In this document: positions 1-11,679 of the stretch, in pieces
Layout: each line of letters starts with the position of its first letter
How positions within the stretch are numbered: the first letter of the stretch is position 1
NCBI GenBank assembly: GCA_037043235.1
Contig: JAWRVZ010000562.1
Location: 62,001-126,000, forward strand
DNA length: 64,000 nucleotides
Direction of reading: 5' to 3'
DNA from: Rhodeus uyekii
Lineage: Eukaryota; Chordata; Actinopteri; Cypriniformes; Acheilognathidae
Notes under the pieces: model-generated
What the model was told of the DNA's origin: nothing
The model's input: only the letters and a program-made list of their open reading frames with translations
Databases searched by the model: none
Program-made: the position numbers and the translations under genes

Positions 1-1
1 C

Positions 2-2265
2 ACCCCGCCTGTTACTCCCGAAAAACCCCAAACGCCCAGTACATCCAATTTTAAAGCTGGTTTGGAGTCAGATTTTCACATCAGTGTAAGAAAAAGACTG
101 GTTTCACCAAGGAAACTGCAGATAAGGGTCAAAACATTGTCAATAATGAGATCTGTCGAAAAAAAGACATACTTACAAAAATTGAAATGTTTGAAGTCCA
201 AGCTGAAATCTGTTGACTTTGTAGAGAGGAAGAGGGCAGCTCAGTGCGCTAAACGTAGAAAGGCTTCCATGCTGATAAAAGATGCTCAGATTGCTAGACT
301 GAAGGCAGAAATAAAGCAGTTAAAAAACAGTCATGCAGATAGGAGTCTCGAAGGAGAACTGAAACAACTTCACCGTACTCACAAACGTTTGTTACAGTCC
401 AATCGGAAAAAGGAGAAGCCTGAAATGGTTAGAAAGGAAGACTTCCTGAAACTTAAAAAGAAATTGTGTGACTCCCAAGAGACAATAAGAACTTACGAAA
501 ATGAAATTAGCAGTTTAAGGGAGCAGATTGAAGAGCTGCAGAAAGAGAAAGGGTCGGAAATGGAAACGAAGAGGGATAGGAAGACATACAGTGTGAAAAC
601 TCGTGGTATGGTATACACTATATTTGCCTCGCAAGTGCCGGCCAAGAACATCCCCGAAGTTGTGGAAAATGTAACAAAAGCAAATGGGAACGTCCTCAGT
701 TCTGTGCCTCATAGAACAACGATTGAACAGATGGCCCGCGAAATGGACACTATTGCTGATCTGAAAAGCGCTGAATTGGCAATGAAAACTAAGCATTTAA
801 CTCTGGGTTTTGATGCCAATACACAGGTTGGCATTCATGTAAACAGTATTCACTTGACTACAAAACGAGATTGTGAATTGCTGACTGTAGATGAACTAGC
901 TGGAGGCACAGCCGACGATTATTCACAACATATCACTACTATTGATAATCTTGCTGATGTATACTCAGATTTTCACAGCGAAGAGTATCAGTACTGCCGT
1001 AGAACAATCATTGATAATATTTTGAATTGTATGAATGATCGTGCAACCGTTAATCATGCTACAATTCGAAAAGGTAATGAAACATGGGGAAAAAGTTTGA
1101 ACAAGCTAAATTGCCACCTTCACCCTCTTGACACCATTGCAAGTAGTTGTAGGACGGCACTGAAGTCTGCTGAGACCGAAAAAGGCTAACTGTTTGGGAA
1201 AGATTGTTACCTTGGCAACTTAGTGGTACAGTTAAACAAACTGAGATATAAAGATGGTAAAGGTGATCCAAAAGGGTTCAAAACCTTTTTGGATGACAAC
1301 AACCTCCCAAGGGGTCTTCTTCCGCGATACAGAGGAAATAGGCTACACATTCTATTTCACCTCGCAGGCAAATATTTAGAACACCACAAGTTGATCAATG
1401 ATTTCTTGACTAGTGGAGCCCTCTCGTGTGGGGGTCTTGTCTCGGGTCTCAAGAAGGACTTTGCTGCAGAAGTTGCCACAACAGAAATGCATGTCATAGG
1501 GATTCTTGGGAAGCAATTGACTGGGCCATGGATGTCGAAGTTCTACACTTCAGCTCAAACTGCCGAAACATCCCACATAGATGGTATTGATGTCATTAGG
1601 ATGTCCTGGATCACGTCTCTCCAGGAAGTCCTCGTCAACCCCTTGAGCATTTTGACACGCACAACAGATTTCTTCGGTGAACCTCTAAAACAAGATAAAA
1701 CCCTAACATCATTGTTAAAGCATCCATCAAATCCAGAAATGTTTGAGAGAATGACAACTGCCTGCTTGAAGACCATCATAGAAGTTTTGGAAAGGCAATA
1801 CCAACGTTACTTCGGACTAGAGATAGATAGTAAGTTGCGCATTGAAACAGAATCTGCAAGACTTCACAATATCGACAGCGAGGAGATCATGGGGATGTTT
1901 AGTTCAGGAAAAGAGCGTGCCAAAAATGCTAATGTTGATTTCCTGACTGCTAGGATGAGAGCAAGAAAGATGTAGTGGGCTGGTTGAATGAACAATGTGA
2001 ACAAAAGAAGGAACGCGTCGTGACTTGGGCAATTGGGAGAGCCAGAAAGAAAAGAGCTGTGAATAAGAAAAAAATTTCTGAGATCAAAAGAGAACTTTCA
2101 AGGAGAGCTGCCAACAAGAACCAGAAAAAGGACTCTAAAGAAAGAAAGGTGGTTGAAAATAAACTTAAGGCTCCTGATATCCGTGACTTGGACACTGCAT
2201 TCCCTGATGTGTCTGAGGAGAGAAAAATCGGACAGAAGATAAAGAAGTTACATGTATTCTTCTGA
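2..2265 (+). pseudogene. DDE-type transposase-like coding relic, family not assigned, 5' end off the window
   Basis: A long reading frame is open from the left edge (frame of base 2) to a TAA at 1187-1189. It continues in the same frame to a TAG at 1973-1975, then shifts frame and runs to a TGA near 2265. About 750 residues are visible, with one nonsense codon and one frameshift. Residues are numbered from the TTG at 62. A basic, Lys/Arg-rich coiled coil (about 30-165) is followed by a globular part. Candidate catalytic positions are Asp251 (LTLGFDANTQVG), Asp326 (NDRATVN), a C-x2-H motif at 351-354 (CHLHPLD), a helical stretch rich in LxGPWM-type residues, and a late acidic HNIDSEE (nt about 1865-1885). 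This order (D, D, C2H, insertion domain, E) is what I know from hAT-, P- and Kolobok-like transposases; assigning it here is inference. The C-terminus is very basic. I do not recognise the family. No TIR was found on the right side. Confidence 0.55.
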
Positions 2266-2620
2266 ACGTCGTTTTCGGGTCACGGACGAATGTCAGACTT
2301 CCTATTGTTTTCTATTGAGCCAATGGCCGCTGATTAACCAAATTTGATGGGACAAAAAGTCTCATTACTCCCTTAATATCTGTCCAATTGAGTTGATCTT
2401 GGTGTCATTGGAATCTTCTGCCCAATCTTCCACTGCATTTGGAGTACTTTTAATTTTTTTGCCACATACCTAACATATATATCTCGTAAACAAGTACATG
2501 AGAAGTTGATTTTTTTTTTTGTAAAACAGATCTATCTATTGTGCTCATTATCTATTGACAAATCCATGAAGAATTCTTAAAATTGTGTCAAATATTATAG
2601 CATACAACTTCTTTTCAGAA
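2266..2620. other. no recognisable feature
   Basis: AT-rich sequence downstream of the transposase-like relic. I see no ORF, repeat or terminal inverted repeat that closes the element. Confidence 0.5.
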
Positions 2621-2621
2621 G

Positions 2622-3003
2622 GTCGTACCTGTGCATTTACTTTTTAATAAATCCTAGAAAACCTGTATAAAGTATAGTTTGGTCTTAAATCACTCGACTG
2701 GGACACATGAAATTACAACAAAACAATATTAATACAATTTAATCGACAGAAAAACCATAAAACGCAATGTGACTGAATCATATCTTTACCTCAGCTCTAG
2801 ATTGACAATCACATGCGTCCTGTGAGCATAAAAATGCTTGCGCGAGCAAAAAACAGCCGTCGAGAGCGGTTGATGTTCGCGCGCACGCAGATTAGATGTC
2901 ACGCCGCGCGAGTGATTAAAATGAGCTCGCGGGTACCCGTATTTACGCGTGTAGCTCTGTTTTCCGCTCGCGGATGTAATTTACACGCGCGCAAACATCA
3001 GTT
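2622..3003 (+). repeat. copy 1 of a repeat shared with 52.3 kb and 59.8 kb
   Basis: This segment, which includes a CpG-rich part with GCGGGTACCCGTATTTACGC, recurs at about 52270-52600 (same strand) and 59810-60262 (opposite strand). Compared with those copies it lacks about 95 bp after GCGTCC near 2820. The other two copies sit inside hAT elements with TSDs, so this is probably internal sequence of a non-autonomous hAT family. The termini are not visible here. Confidence 0.7.
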
Positions 3004-3133
3004 TATAAGGGATAGGGGCAAAAGGCATTTCTGAAAAAGGGCACAGCAATACTGCCTTCGATTTCATAAAAAATGATAGGGGCAGTTCGGCAAACATGAA
3101 AGGCACGACGGCATCGTGAATTTCAAGGCCTGT
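3004..3133 (+). mobile_element. 3' end of a hAT-like element (CAGGCCTTGAAATTC family)
   Basis: The segment ends in GAATTTCAAGGCCTG at 3119-3133. The last 70 bp or so are the reverse complement of the left end of the element that starts at 45314. No partner 5' terminus is visible, so this is a truncated copy. Confidence 0.6.
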
Positions 3134-3215
3134 TAATGTGTGCCTTGAATGCAATGCAAGTGGCTATGGATAAAAGCGACCAAATGCATAAATGTAAATA
3201 TGGTGCACCAGCAAC
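3134..3215 (+). repeat. SINE tail fragment
   Basis: GCCTTGAATGCAATGCAAG followed by a GATAAAAGCG...AAATGCATAAATGTAAA block matches the 3' half of the SINE at 55.6 kb. The tRNA-related head is absent. Confidence 0.65.
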
Positions 3216-3960
3216 ATTATTTGTTCATAATAGACAATCACTGTCCAACTCCAACCCCCAAAATCTGCTATACCCGTTGCTGTTTTTAACTTACCACGGC
3301 ATAAGAGAAGAGAAAGATTGAGTCCAAAGCACCCAAAAACAAAGTGGCCTCCCCGGCATCAGCAAAAAGTTTGTTATCCTCCCATGTCTACAAATGTAAA
3401 AACAAACAGTAAGTGTGTAGCAATATTATGATGAAAGGACAATAAAACTGAGAAGTCAGCATTGGACAGTGCTTTGTACAACCACATTCCAAGTTGTAAT
3501 AATGCTTGTTTGTATTTTTGCCAAACAGAACAAATAAAGTGTGTCATGCTTGACCATGTTGCCCTTTAACAGGCTTAATAATTACCGTAATCACCCTTTT
3601 TACAAGAGTATTTATATGAAATATGTGACACTTTATAATAAGATCTCATTTGTTAATGTAACGGATCAAATATGTGATTCCACTTGCTACATTTATTTTT
3701 CATGCACGGTCCCTTTAATTGCGTTCCATCCGCCTAGATTTGGGATTTGAGAGGGCTCGGAAGCAGAGATATAGTTTTGATTCTTCTGTTATGTACGGCG
3801 TGGGTTGCTGGCAGAACAGCAATCCGTTAGTTCTCAATAAAATCTCTGAACGAGAAGGAACCTGTCTGGTTATTAAAAGTAGCAACGTGTACAATGTAGT
3901 GAAATATATACGTAGAGCATATAGAAAGACGGTACGAACGAAATTCTCCCTGTAAGCAGT
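3216..3960. other. no recognisable feature
   Basis: AT-rich intergenic sequence with only short chance ORFs. The end of this stretch (from about 3915) resembles the interior of the mariner-type repeat that ends at 4292. Confidence 0.45.
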
Positions 3961-4292
3961 AACATCCTGCCCCCCCTCCCCTCTGCTCTCCATCACGCCA
4001 GCAGCAACAGGTAAAGTGCGCGTTACAGTAAGTTGTCATGTATTTTTAGAGTTTGTCAACTATTAATTAGTATTTATATGAGATCTTAATGGTTATAATT
4101 TTAAATGTAATTAATAGGTTAAAACGCCCATTTTAAATATTTTTTATTTATATATTTTCATTTGTGGTCGTGTGAAACGAATCAAGTGATTTTTAGTGCA
4201 TTCTTATGGGGAAAATTGTTTTGGTGTACGAGAATTTTGGGTTACGAGCTCGCTCTCGGAACGAATTAAACTCGTAAACTGAGGTATTACTG
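3961..4292 (+). mobile_element. mariner-type element A, 3' end
   Basis: The segment ends in CTGAGGTATTACTG followed by TA, the terminus shared by copies ending at 9909, 11677 and 58219. A subterminal block containing ATTCTTATGGGGAAAATTG is also shared. Only the 3' part is present. Confidence 0.75.
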
Positions 4293-4294
4293 TA

Positions 4295-5514
4295 CAACTT
4301 TTGACTAATGTATTAATTTATGTTGAAAATAACATTAAGATGTTATAGAGGTATTGTTCATTCTTAGTCTGTGTTAGCAAATGTAATTGACTAATACACT
4401 ATTAACAAATTAAACTGTGTTCCCATAATACAAATACAGTATTGCGAGGCATTTAAAAGACAGCGGTGTGAGGAAAAATCTAGTTTTTCTCTCATCCCTA
4501 CTATGTTCTCCACAGCATGTAGTGAAATTAACAGATATGGACTACTTCATTTTGAAAAAGGTTGCAAAGCGTTTATACAGTTCATGTGCATTAGACTAAT
4601 GACTGCAAATGGGTTTTAAATTTGAGTAATCGGTTACTCTTATTTCATATATACATTACATAGACAACAAAATTACTTGAAATGCTCATTCCTAACATCA
4701 TTATCAGTGAAAATGTTGCTCCTTTAGATAGAAAGAAATCATTTGAAAAAAAAAATGGAAATGGAACAAGAGATTGGGAAGTATGTATTATACTACTTTA
4801 TATACATATTAAATCAAGTATGTACCTCTTGAGGAGACAAAGCTAAAGTGCTGCCATTCTGCTGAAAAACTGATGGTGTCCATTGCGCTGAGATGCTCAC
4901 TTTCACGTTACTAAAAGTCTTACGAGACGAGTGAAGCAGGACATAGCTGGAGAGAGAGTGGGGAGAATAGATAATATGTATGGAGATGAGCACATGTATT
5001 AATACAATATCCATTTAGTTCTTCATGTATATGGGTCAACACATACAATTACACTAACCTCTTTCTGTTTTTTTTTTAAATCGGCACGATTATAAAAAAT
5101 GAATCATTTAACTTTTCTAAACCACATAAAACCAACATGAATACAAAGCATGCATTTCTAGGAACTTGCCACATGTGTTTTAAACTAGATTTCCTTTTTA
5201 AAACTTTTTCTTTATCATGAACACGTTTACTGTCTTACAAACTTATTCATACCCCTTCACTCATACATGTTGCTAAACTGCTTTAAAACCCTAATTCTGA
5301 CCCAAAAGTAAAAAACAATTATATAAAAATAAATAAATCAAGTGTTCATCTGAGCAGGCCAACACTAAAGGACTTTTCTTGCCCTTGAACTGGGAATACA
5401 CACACAAAAATAGACTGGATTTGAATACTTTATATGGTTGAAATAAATAAAAAAGTAACAAAACTACAAAAACAAACAAATAATCTGGCAAAATGCAGAA
5501 CAAACAAGCTGGCG
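4295..5514. other. no recognisable feature
   Basis: AT-rich unique-looking sequence with short chance frames only. I see no splice-bordered exon, RNA gene or repeat terminus. Confidence 0.5.
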
Positions 5515-6405
5515 ATAAGTAAACCGCTTATTAAAAATAAAACTTGATCGTACAGAATTAGTTAATTACAGGCCAATATCGAATCTACCTTTTCTGTCAA
5601 AGATTTCTGTCAAAGATTCTGTCAATATCTTCTACAACTTCCTTTCTAGAAAGAAACATTATCTACGAGGATTTCCAGTCAGGATTTAGACCATATCATA
5701 GTACTGAGACTGCTCTCATTAGAGTTACAAACGATTTGCTCTCATTATCTGATCGTGGTTGTATCACTCTTTTAGGGTTACTGGAACTTAGTGCTGCATT
5801 TGATACAATCGACCACAAAATCCTTTTCAATAGACTCAAAAATTATGTTGGCATTGGTGGAATTGCATTAGCCTGGTTCAAATCATACTTATCTGACCGT
5901 TATCAGTTTGTAGCTGTAGATGAGGAGATGTCATATCGATCAAAAGTTCAGTATGGAGTTCCTCAAGGTTCAGTACTAGGACCATTGCTTTTCACCCTGT
6001 ACATGCTTCCTTTGGATGATCCAGATGAAACGTACCAATTCACTAAATTAATGGAATGCATAACTGATATATATTTAAAAATGGACTAATAACTTTCTAT
6101 AACTTTTTTCTGAACAAACAGAGATTCAAATTTTTTGACCAAAAAGTTCTGCGTGTAACAAGCTAGATTATTGTCTAACACTCGATGGCTGCTCTGTCAA
6201 GTCTTCATCATCAGGTAGAAACCTGGGTGTGCTCTTTGATGCCAGTCTTTCATTTGAAAGCCATGTTTCTAGCATCTGTAAAACCGCATTCTTCCATCTT
6301 AAAATCTTTTTATCTAAATTACAACATATGTGCTCAATGACAAATGCGGAAAAGTTAGTTCATGCGTTCATGAGCTCAAGGCTAGATTATTGTAATGCTC
6401 TACTG
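5515..6405 (+). pseudogene. L2-clade LINE ORF2 fragment (reverse transcriptase), left part
   Basis: The sequence is collinear with 21957-22780 of the better L2 copy. It covers the RT palm from the PLIKK-like region through ALDFSAAFDTIDH-like and PQGSVLGPLLFTLYM motifs; the longest open piece is 5736-6089 (117 aa). The YADD catalytic box is missing: the frame passes from LYMLPL directly to DDPDETYQF. Relative to 22437-22535 that is a deletion of about 70 nt, and further indels follow. It continues as the FDASLSFESHVSSICKTAFF region until the hAT insertion at 6406. This is a dead copy of the family at 20-25 kb. Confidence 0.85.
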
Positions 6406-7146
6406 CAGGGGTGCTCAATACGTCGATCGTGATCTACCAGTCGATCGCCAAGGTACTATTGGTAGATCGCATGACAAGGTGACAAGTCATGAACTGACAC
6501 TATACAAATAAAGTTGAGTTGTTTTGAATAAAAACTAGACGTCAGCGTATCAGCCATCCTGTCACTTGATTGATACACAGGACAACCAGTCAGTTGACAT
6601 CTGATTTTTTTTCCGTACAATTAGGTGCTCAAACAAACAACGACCTTGAGCGCTGCAAAGCTAGTCGTTAGTTACATCCTAATTTTTCGCTCGATTTTTT
6701 CTTAAACGTAAGATAGGGTATAAAAATGAGTGGGGGAGCTGGACCAAGTAAGAAAAAAACGTATCACTTTCATACGGAATGGGAGGAGGACTTTTTTTTT
6801 CACAATGACATTTTCAAAGTGCGTTTGTCTTGTCTGCCAGTCTACCGTCGCAATACCAAAGAAGGGAAATGTGGAGCGGCATTTTCGGACTCTTCATGGA
6901 AAATACGACACGGAATTCCCACCGAAAAGCGAGCTGAGAAAGACAAAGGTTAAGGAGCTAAAATCCCAGTTGATGGGATGTACAAAAAAATGTACATAAT
7001 TATGTTGTGTTGTGCAACATATGTGGTTATACATCAACATAAGTTGTAAGAATCCTCAATATAGTTCTCAATAAATATAATGTAGATCATTTTGACTTGG
7101 TCATTTCAAAAGTAGCTCCCATGCTGAAAAAGTGTGAGCACCCCTG
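6406..7146 (+). mobile_element. hAT element (741 bp) with 8-bp TSD, inserted in an L2 LINE
   Basis: The termini CAGGGGTGCTCA and TGAGCACCCCTG are inverted repeats. The host duplication CTCTACTG lies at 6398-6405 and 7147-7154. The related L2 copy at about 24552 shows the unoccupied site. The interior carries a start codon and the BED-finger part of a hAT transposase (see 6726-6999), so this is an internally deleted derivative of an autonomous element. It is oriented with its coding part on the + strand. Confidence 0.93.
6726..6999 (+). pseudogene. N-terminal BED zinc-finger part of a hAT transposase, frameshifted
   Basis: The ATG at 6726 opens a frame (MSGGAGPSKKKTYHFHTEWE) that must shift at the T-run near 6791-6800 to continue as FTMTFSKCVCLVCQS, then KGNVERHFRTLH. 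C-x2-C with H-x4-H spacing is a BED-type finger. From general knowledge the sequence resembles the N-terminus of GTF2IRD2/ZBED-like hAT transposases. The catalytic domain is absent, and the second frame stops at 6997-6999. The T-run shift could be real or a homopolymer error. Confidence 0.8.
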
Positions 7147-7478
7147 CTCTACTGAGTGGTTGCACTGCATGCTTAATAAACAAATTCCAGCTGGTCCAAA
7201 ATGCAGCAGCTCGAGTTCTTACTAGAACCAGCATATTAGCCCGGTTCTGTCAACACTGTATTGGCTCCCTATTAAACACAGAATACAATTTAAAATCTTG
7301 CTAATTAATTACAAAGCATTAAATTGTTTAGCTCCCCAGTACTTGAGTGATCTCTTACAGTACACAGTGATTGTGCACGAAATTCAAACAATTAGAAAAC
7401 AAACGCAAGTCAGAATCAGAACCAAAAGAAAAAGCAGTGTCTCCCGCTGTACAGCAGCACGTCCCTTAAGAAGTGTAT
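7147..7478 (+). pseudogene. L2-clade LINE ORF2 fragment, C-terminal part
   Basis: This resumes the L2 sequence after the hAT insertion. It encodes degraded counterparts of the QNAAARVLTRTR, HWLPI and YKALNCLAPQYLSDLL segments seen intact at 24590-24770, with several frame breaks. It then loses similarity near 7370-7480. Confidence 0.75.
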
Positions 7479-7761
7479 TCTACAGGTGTTGATCATCGGA
7501 TGAGATGAGAAGAGCACGCCCTCGTGGCAGCACAGCCAATCACATCTTCTTGCATGATTGACAAATCAGACAGCCTATCAGCACCACCTGTCAGAGTGGT
7601 AGTAGTGATAGGGTCAGAAAGAACCCTTGCAAGAAAGAAAATACCGCAAAAACAAAACAAACGTATGTCCTTAGGGACATAACAAATATGTTGAAATATT
7701 ATTGCGTGTAAAAAAATTGTGATATAGCCTACACCCCAACCCCCCCCCCCCCCCCAACAAT
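7479..7761. other. unassigned sequence ending in a poly-C run
   Basis: Between the L2 coding relic and the L2 tail. It holds a run of about 17 C at 7741-7757 and nothing else I can name. Confidence 0.5.
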
Positions 7762-8225
7762 AAAATTATTGTTAGGTTGCATAATTTAGGTCAGCCTGGG
7801 AACATTCTCATAACATCTGATATATTTGTCCTTCGGATGAGATGTTAAACCGAGGTCCTGACTCAATCTGGTCATTAAAAATCCCAGGATGTTCTTCGCA
7901 AGAGTAGGGGTGTAACCCCGGCATTCCTGGCCAAATCTGCCCGTTGGCCTTGGTCCATCACAGCCTCCTAATCACCTCCTTACACTAATTGGCTTCATTG
8001 CTCTGTCTCCTCTCCTTAGCTGGTGTGTGGTGAGCGTTCTGGCACAGGTTGCCGTCCAGGTGGATGCTGCACACTGGTGGTTGAGGAGATGGTTGGACAC
8101 GAGCAAAAACACAGCCCTGAAGTGTCTGCAGAGTGTGTGAAGATCATGAATCCAACCAGAACAAACTTTATTTAATATTTTGACCTGAATTGTTGTCAAT
8201 ATAATAATCAAGCTGTGTTGTAAAA
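7762..8225 (+). mobile_element. L2 LINE 3' untranslated region with an inserted SINE-like block
   Basis: The start (GTTAGGTTGCATAATTTAGG) and end (AATATAATAATCAA region) match the tail of the L2 at 25027-25340. The block about 7828-8090 is absent from that copy. It resembles a conserved fish SINE-like repeat recalled from general knowledge (AGGGGTGTAACCCCGG, GGATGCTGCACACTGGTGG). The name of that repeat family is not certain. Confidence 0.6.
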
Positions 8226-8244
8226 ATAATGTTAAAAGTAAATA

Positions 8245-8482
8245 CAGTGGAGTTCACTTATCTCGAGTCACAGTTAACTCACCAATCCTATTATGTCAAC
8301 ATTTTTGAAGTGGATCCGCCAAACTCCCTATTTGTCTTAATATTTTCTTGTGGGTAATGTCGATTCTTTTACGACATCGAAATCTAATATCTCGAGCAAA
8401 AAAGAGGGACACAAATGCCACTTCACATGGTTATCTCGTGACTGAGAGTTCACTGCACATGTGCCGAGTTCGCGTTACACGT
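8245..8482 (+). mobile_element. pogo/Tigger-like or mariner-type element D, 5' part
   Basis: Preceded by TA, it starts CAGTGGAGTTCACTTATCTC and continues with AATATCTCGAGCA. This parallels the element at 42247-43054. The 3' half is missing. Confidence 0.65.
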
Positions 8483-8483
8483 T

Positions 8484-8600
8484 GATCGCGGTCAGTGTTG
8501 CCAACTTGGCACCTTTGTCGCTATATTTAGCGAGTTTTCAGACCACTCTAGCAAAAAAATTAAAAAAAGCGACTAGCGACAAATCAAACGACTTTATCTG
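8484..8600 (+). repeat. hAT-like terminal fragment (CAGTGTTGCCAAC)
   Basis: It begins with CAGTGTTGCCAACTTGG, the same type of terminus as the complete hAT MITE at 17734-18041. No right end was found. Confidence 0.5.
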
Positions 8601-9690
8601 GAGTTATTGGAAGACTCTCTGAAGTGAAAGCACATATCGTTCTTACTCGTCTCAAGGAGCAGCGAGTGCTGCCGCATCCCCATCCCAAAGCACTCACAGT
8701 CCCGGTCCTCATGCAGCAGCCCCTCCCAGATGCAGGCAGAGCAGATGTTCACTCCTCCACATGTAAATGAATCGCACGTGTCCGGGAAGCCGCCGCTGGC
8801 TGATTACACAATGGCAGTTTTTACTTCATATTCTAAACATTAATTAATTGTGATCGCTATTGTTCACGTTGTGAAATTTACACGGTTTTAGCCAAATAAT
8901 AAACAAAGTAATAGGGTTAGACAAACCATATTTTTATACAAACAACATATAAGCCTCTCCTACAAATGAGCACTGTTTTCATTTTCGTTGGACCTGCCGT
9001 TTCTCTGCAGTATCGGCAAAAGCGCAAGGAGTAAAATGTGACTTCTTACCCTCGTTTTAACACACAGCGGGTTAGTTGTAACACCATGTTATCCTATGCA
9101 AGTTCATTCACTTATTTTCATTTTTTTTTTTTAAAGTTGCGTCTTGATGATCATAAGCATAACTTATGAATTAATTTTTTTTTCCTTTATTTTTTACATC
9201 TGTTGTGTTTTGAACAATGTAATGACATGAAAAACGTTTTAATAGGTTAATACAATGCAAAATATATGATTATTGATGCAACTTGTTCAATGCGGCTTAG
9301 TGTTACAACTAACCCCGCGCTGTCTTGTTTACTTCAGGACCGGATAGCAGCCACTACGTGTTTTTTGCGTCTTTCAAAATGGTACCACCTTTTAGCCAAG
9401 AAGATGGTAATCATAACAATATAAGATTAGACTAACAATCTTTCACACATTCTTTGAAAATCGAAAAACAACTACTATAACAAAAAATATTTACTGCTGC
9501 CAAAAGATTTTCCTGTGGTTCTCATCCAAACTTCGATGGCCAGAAAGACGTGTGCAAACAGTGTGATGAAAAGCCCTTTAGCATGTCACATTTATGTCCA
9601 TGCAACTATCTTTAAAAAAAAATAAAAAAATAAAAAAATAATTCGCTGTTACTATTTACCCCGTTACTTTGTGCCCCGCGCTCCCCTAGT
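8601..9690. other. no recognisable gene
   Basis: Mixed AT-rich and moderately CpG-containing sequence. No coding exon or RNA gene was recognised. Short A/T homopolymers are present at about 9121-9134 and 9614-9640. Confidence 0.4.
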
Positions 9691-9909
9691 TCTCTCGCGG
9701 CTCCCGCGAATTCGTTCGTTCGAGGCTCCCGCGAATTCGTTCTCTCCCAGCTCCCGCGAATTCGTACTCTCCCGGCATTTGTGGTCATGTGGAACGAATT
9801 AATTGATTTTTAGTGCATTCTTATGGGGAAATTTGTTTTGGTGTATGAGCATTTTGGTTTACGAGCTCGCTCTTGGAACGAATTAAACTCGTAAACCGAG
9901 GTATTACTG
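9691..9909 (+). mobile_element. mariner-type element A, 3' end
   Basis: It ends GAGGTATTACTG followed by TA. It includes three imperfect copies of a unit containing GCTCCCGCGAATTCGT (9695-9775), which recurs on the opposite strand in the copy at 46.7-46.9 kb. Confidence 0.7.
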
Positions 9910-9911
9910 TA

Positions 9912-10675
9912 CGTGAAAGATACGAGGCTATGGTAAACCCAATCGGGGCATTGATCAGTACAAAATTGGCGAGGAAAATTGACGAGTAGGACATTACCTA
10001 CATAGACATTGTAAATTATTTAGTAAACACGAAAAGCGCTTACACTTTAGATGATTTGAAAAGTTACAAATCGCTTGAAGCTTACAACCAGTTTGTCAAT
10101 GGTTGGGTTAAAGATGTCCTTGTCGTGGAAGTGAGCAACAACGTGTTGGTTATGGCAAAGATAAGCTGAGATTCATTACCTTTGTCCATACCATTTCGTA
10201 TAGACGGACTCGTAAAATGTTGTCATCGTTATATATCAGATAAATGTAAGGGGCATTTTTATTTAACCATATTTCTTTCTTATAAAGATGTTGCAAAAGT
10301 TTAGATATGCATGCATTTAATTTAAAAATGCTCAAAATAACAGAAAAATTCACTTTGAATTCTGTCTGCAATTTTAGGTACGACACTCAGAGCGCATGAA
10401 TGACACCATTAAAACCCCAAAAAACGGGCATTGTTGAAGCAGCCCATTGTGATTGTAAAATAATAAAGTGACTAGATATTCAATATATTGCGGTGGTGTT
10501 TTTTGTTATTATATTTTTTACTAATATAAACGTGGATGCATATTTGAATTATCAGTGTTTAATACCCAAGAAAAGTTATGTTGATAAGAACTGAAGTTCA
10601 CGTGCTCTTAACCGAATAAACAGACCACAAATTACGACAACTCGGTTTCATTCACTCTACGAAATATCTGATATA
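9912..10675. other. no recognisable gene
   Basis: AT-rich. A stretch at 9912-10150 reads weakly like coding sequence (AYNQFVNGWVKDVLVVE in one frame), but it has stops and no splice borders, so I do not call it. Confidence 0.4.
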
Positions 10676-11677
10676 CAGTAATACCTTGGTTTACAAGCGA
10701 CTTAGTATACGAGCAAATCGGTGTACGAGCATTGTATTGGTGTACAAGAAAATGTTTCCCTCACCCACACGCATTTTTTGTGTGGAAAAGTCCTAACGCT
10801 CAGCATCGCCGCATGCATTTTTACTGGAAATATCCTAATGACAGCCTCTCATAACACAGTCACACAGTTCCAACCTCTTTATCACCCCTTAACTCGTTCA
10901 TTTTCTCAGCATCGCTTGATTTGGCTGCATCATTCACCACAGTGCATACTTTTATAAGTGATTTACAGCGGTTTTACCTAGTGTTGTTAACATTAATTGT
11001 GATCGCAAGTGAAATACACACATACAGTACCTCTAAGCAGTAACTGTCACGGTTCAGGAATTCATTGTATCCTAGTTCTGCCTGTGTGTGTGTGTCTGTG
11101 TGTATATGTGTGTGTGAAAGGGGCCGTGGTCACTGAGCACTGACACACCTGATTCTCATATCATCTGCCTACTTAGTTCACTTCTCTCCTCTCGTGTTGT
11201 CGAGTCGTTCGTTCGCGACCCTTGCGTGGTCGTTCGCGGCCGCGGCTCCTGTGTGTTCGTTCACACGTGGGATACACCTCTGGATTATCCCTTTGTTTGT
11301 TTTCTGCACTATTATAATAAACTCACTCATTTGCACTTGAATCTGGGTTTTGTGTTTTCCCTTGCTCCCCCCTCCTCCCATCTCCTTCAAGCACGCTGCT
11401 CAAAGCTTAAGTGCATTACAGTAAATTGTCAAGTATTTTTTGAGTTATTAATTAGTATTTATGAGATCTTAATGGTTATAATTTTAACTATAATTAATAG
11501 GGTAAAACAAAAAAAATATTTAAAATGGGCATTCATGGTCATGTGGAATGAATCAATTGATTTTTAGTGCATTCTTATGGGGAAAATTGTTTTGGTGTAC
11601 AAGCATTTTGGTATGAACATTTGTTTTACAAGCTCGCTCTTGGAATTAACTAAAAGGTTTAAACCGAGGTATTACTG
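10676..11677 (+). mobile_element. mariner-type element A, complete non-autonomous copy (1002 bp)
   Basis: Both ends are present: CAGTAATACCTTGGTTTACA at the left and AAACCGAGGTATTACTG at the right, each flanked by TA. There is no transposase ORF. The interior (11045-11390) has a TGTCACGGTTC start, a TG-rich tract and a CpG-rich part, which looks like captured LTR sequence. The same interior is found in other copies of the family. Confidence 0.85.
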
Positions 11678-11679
11678 TA

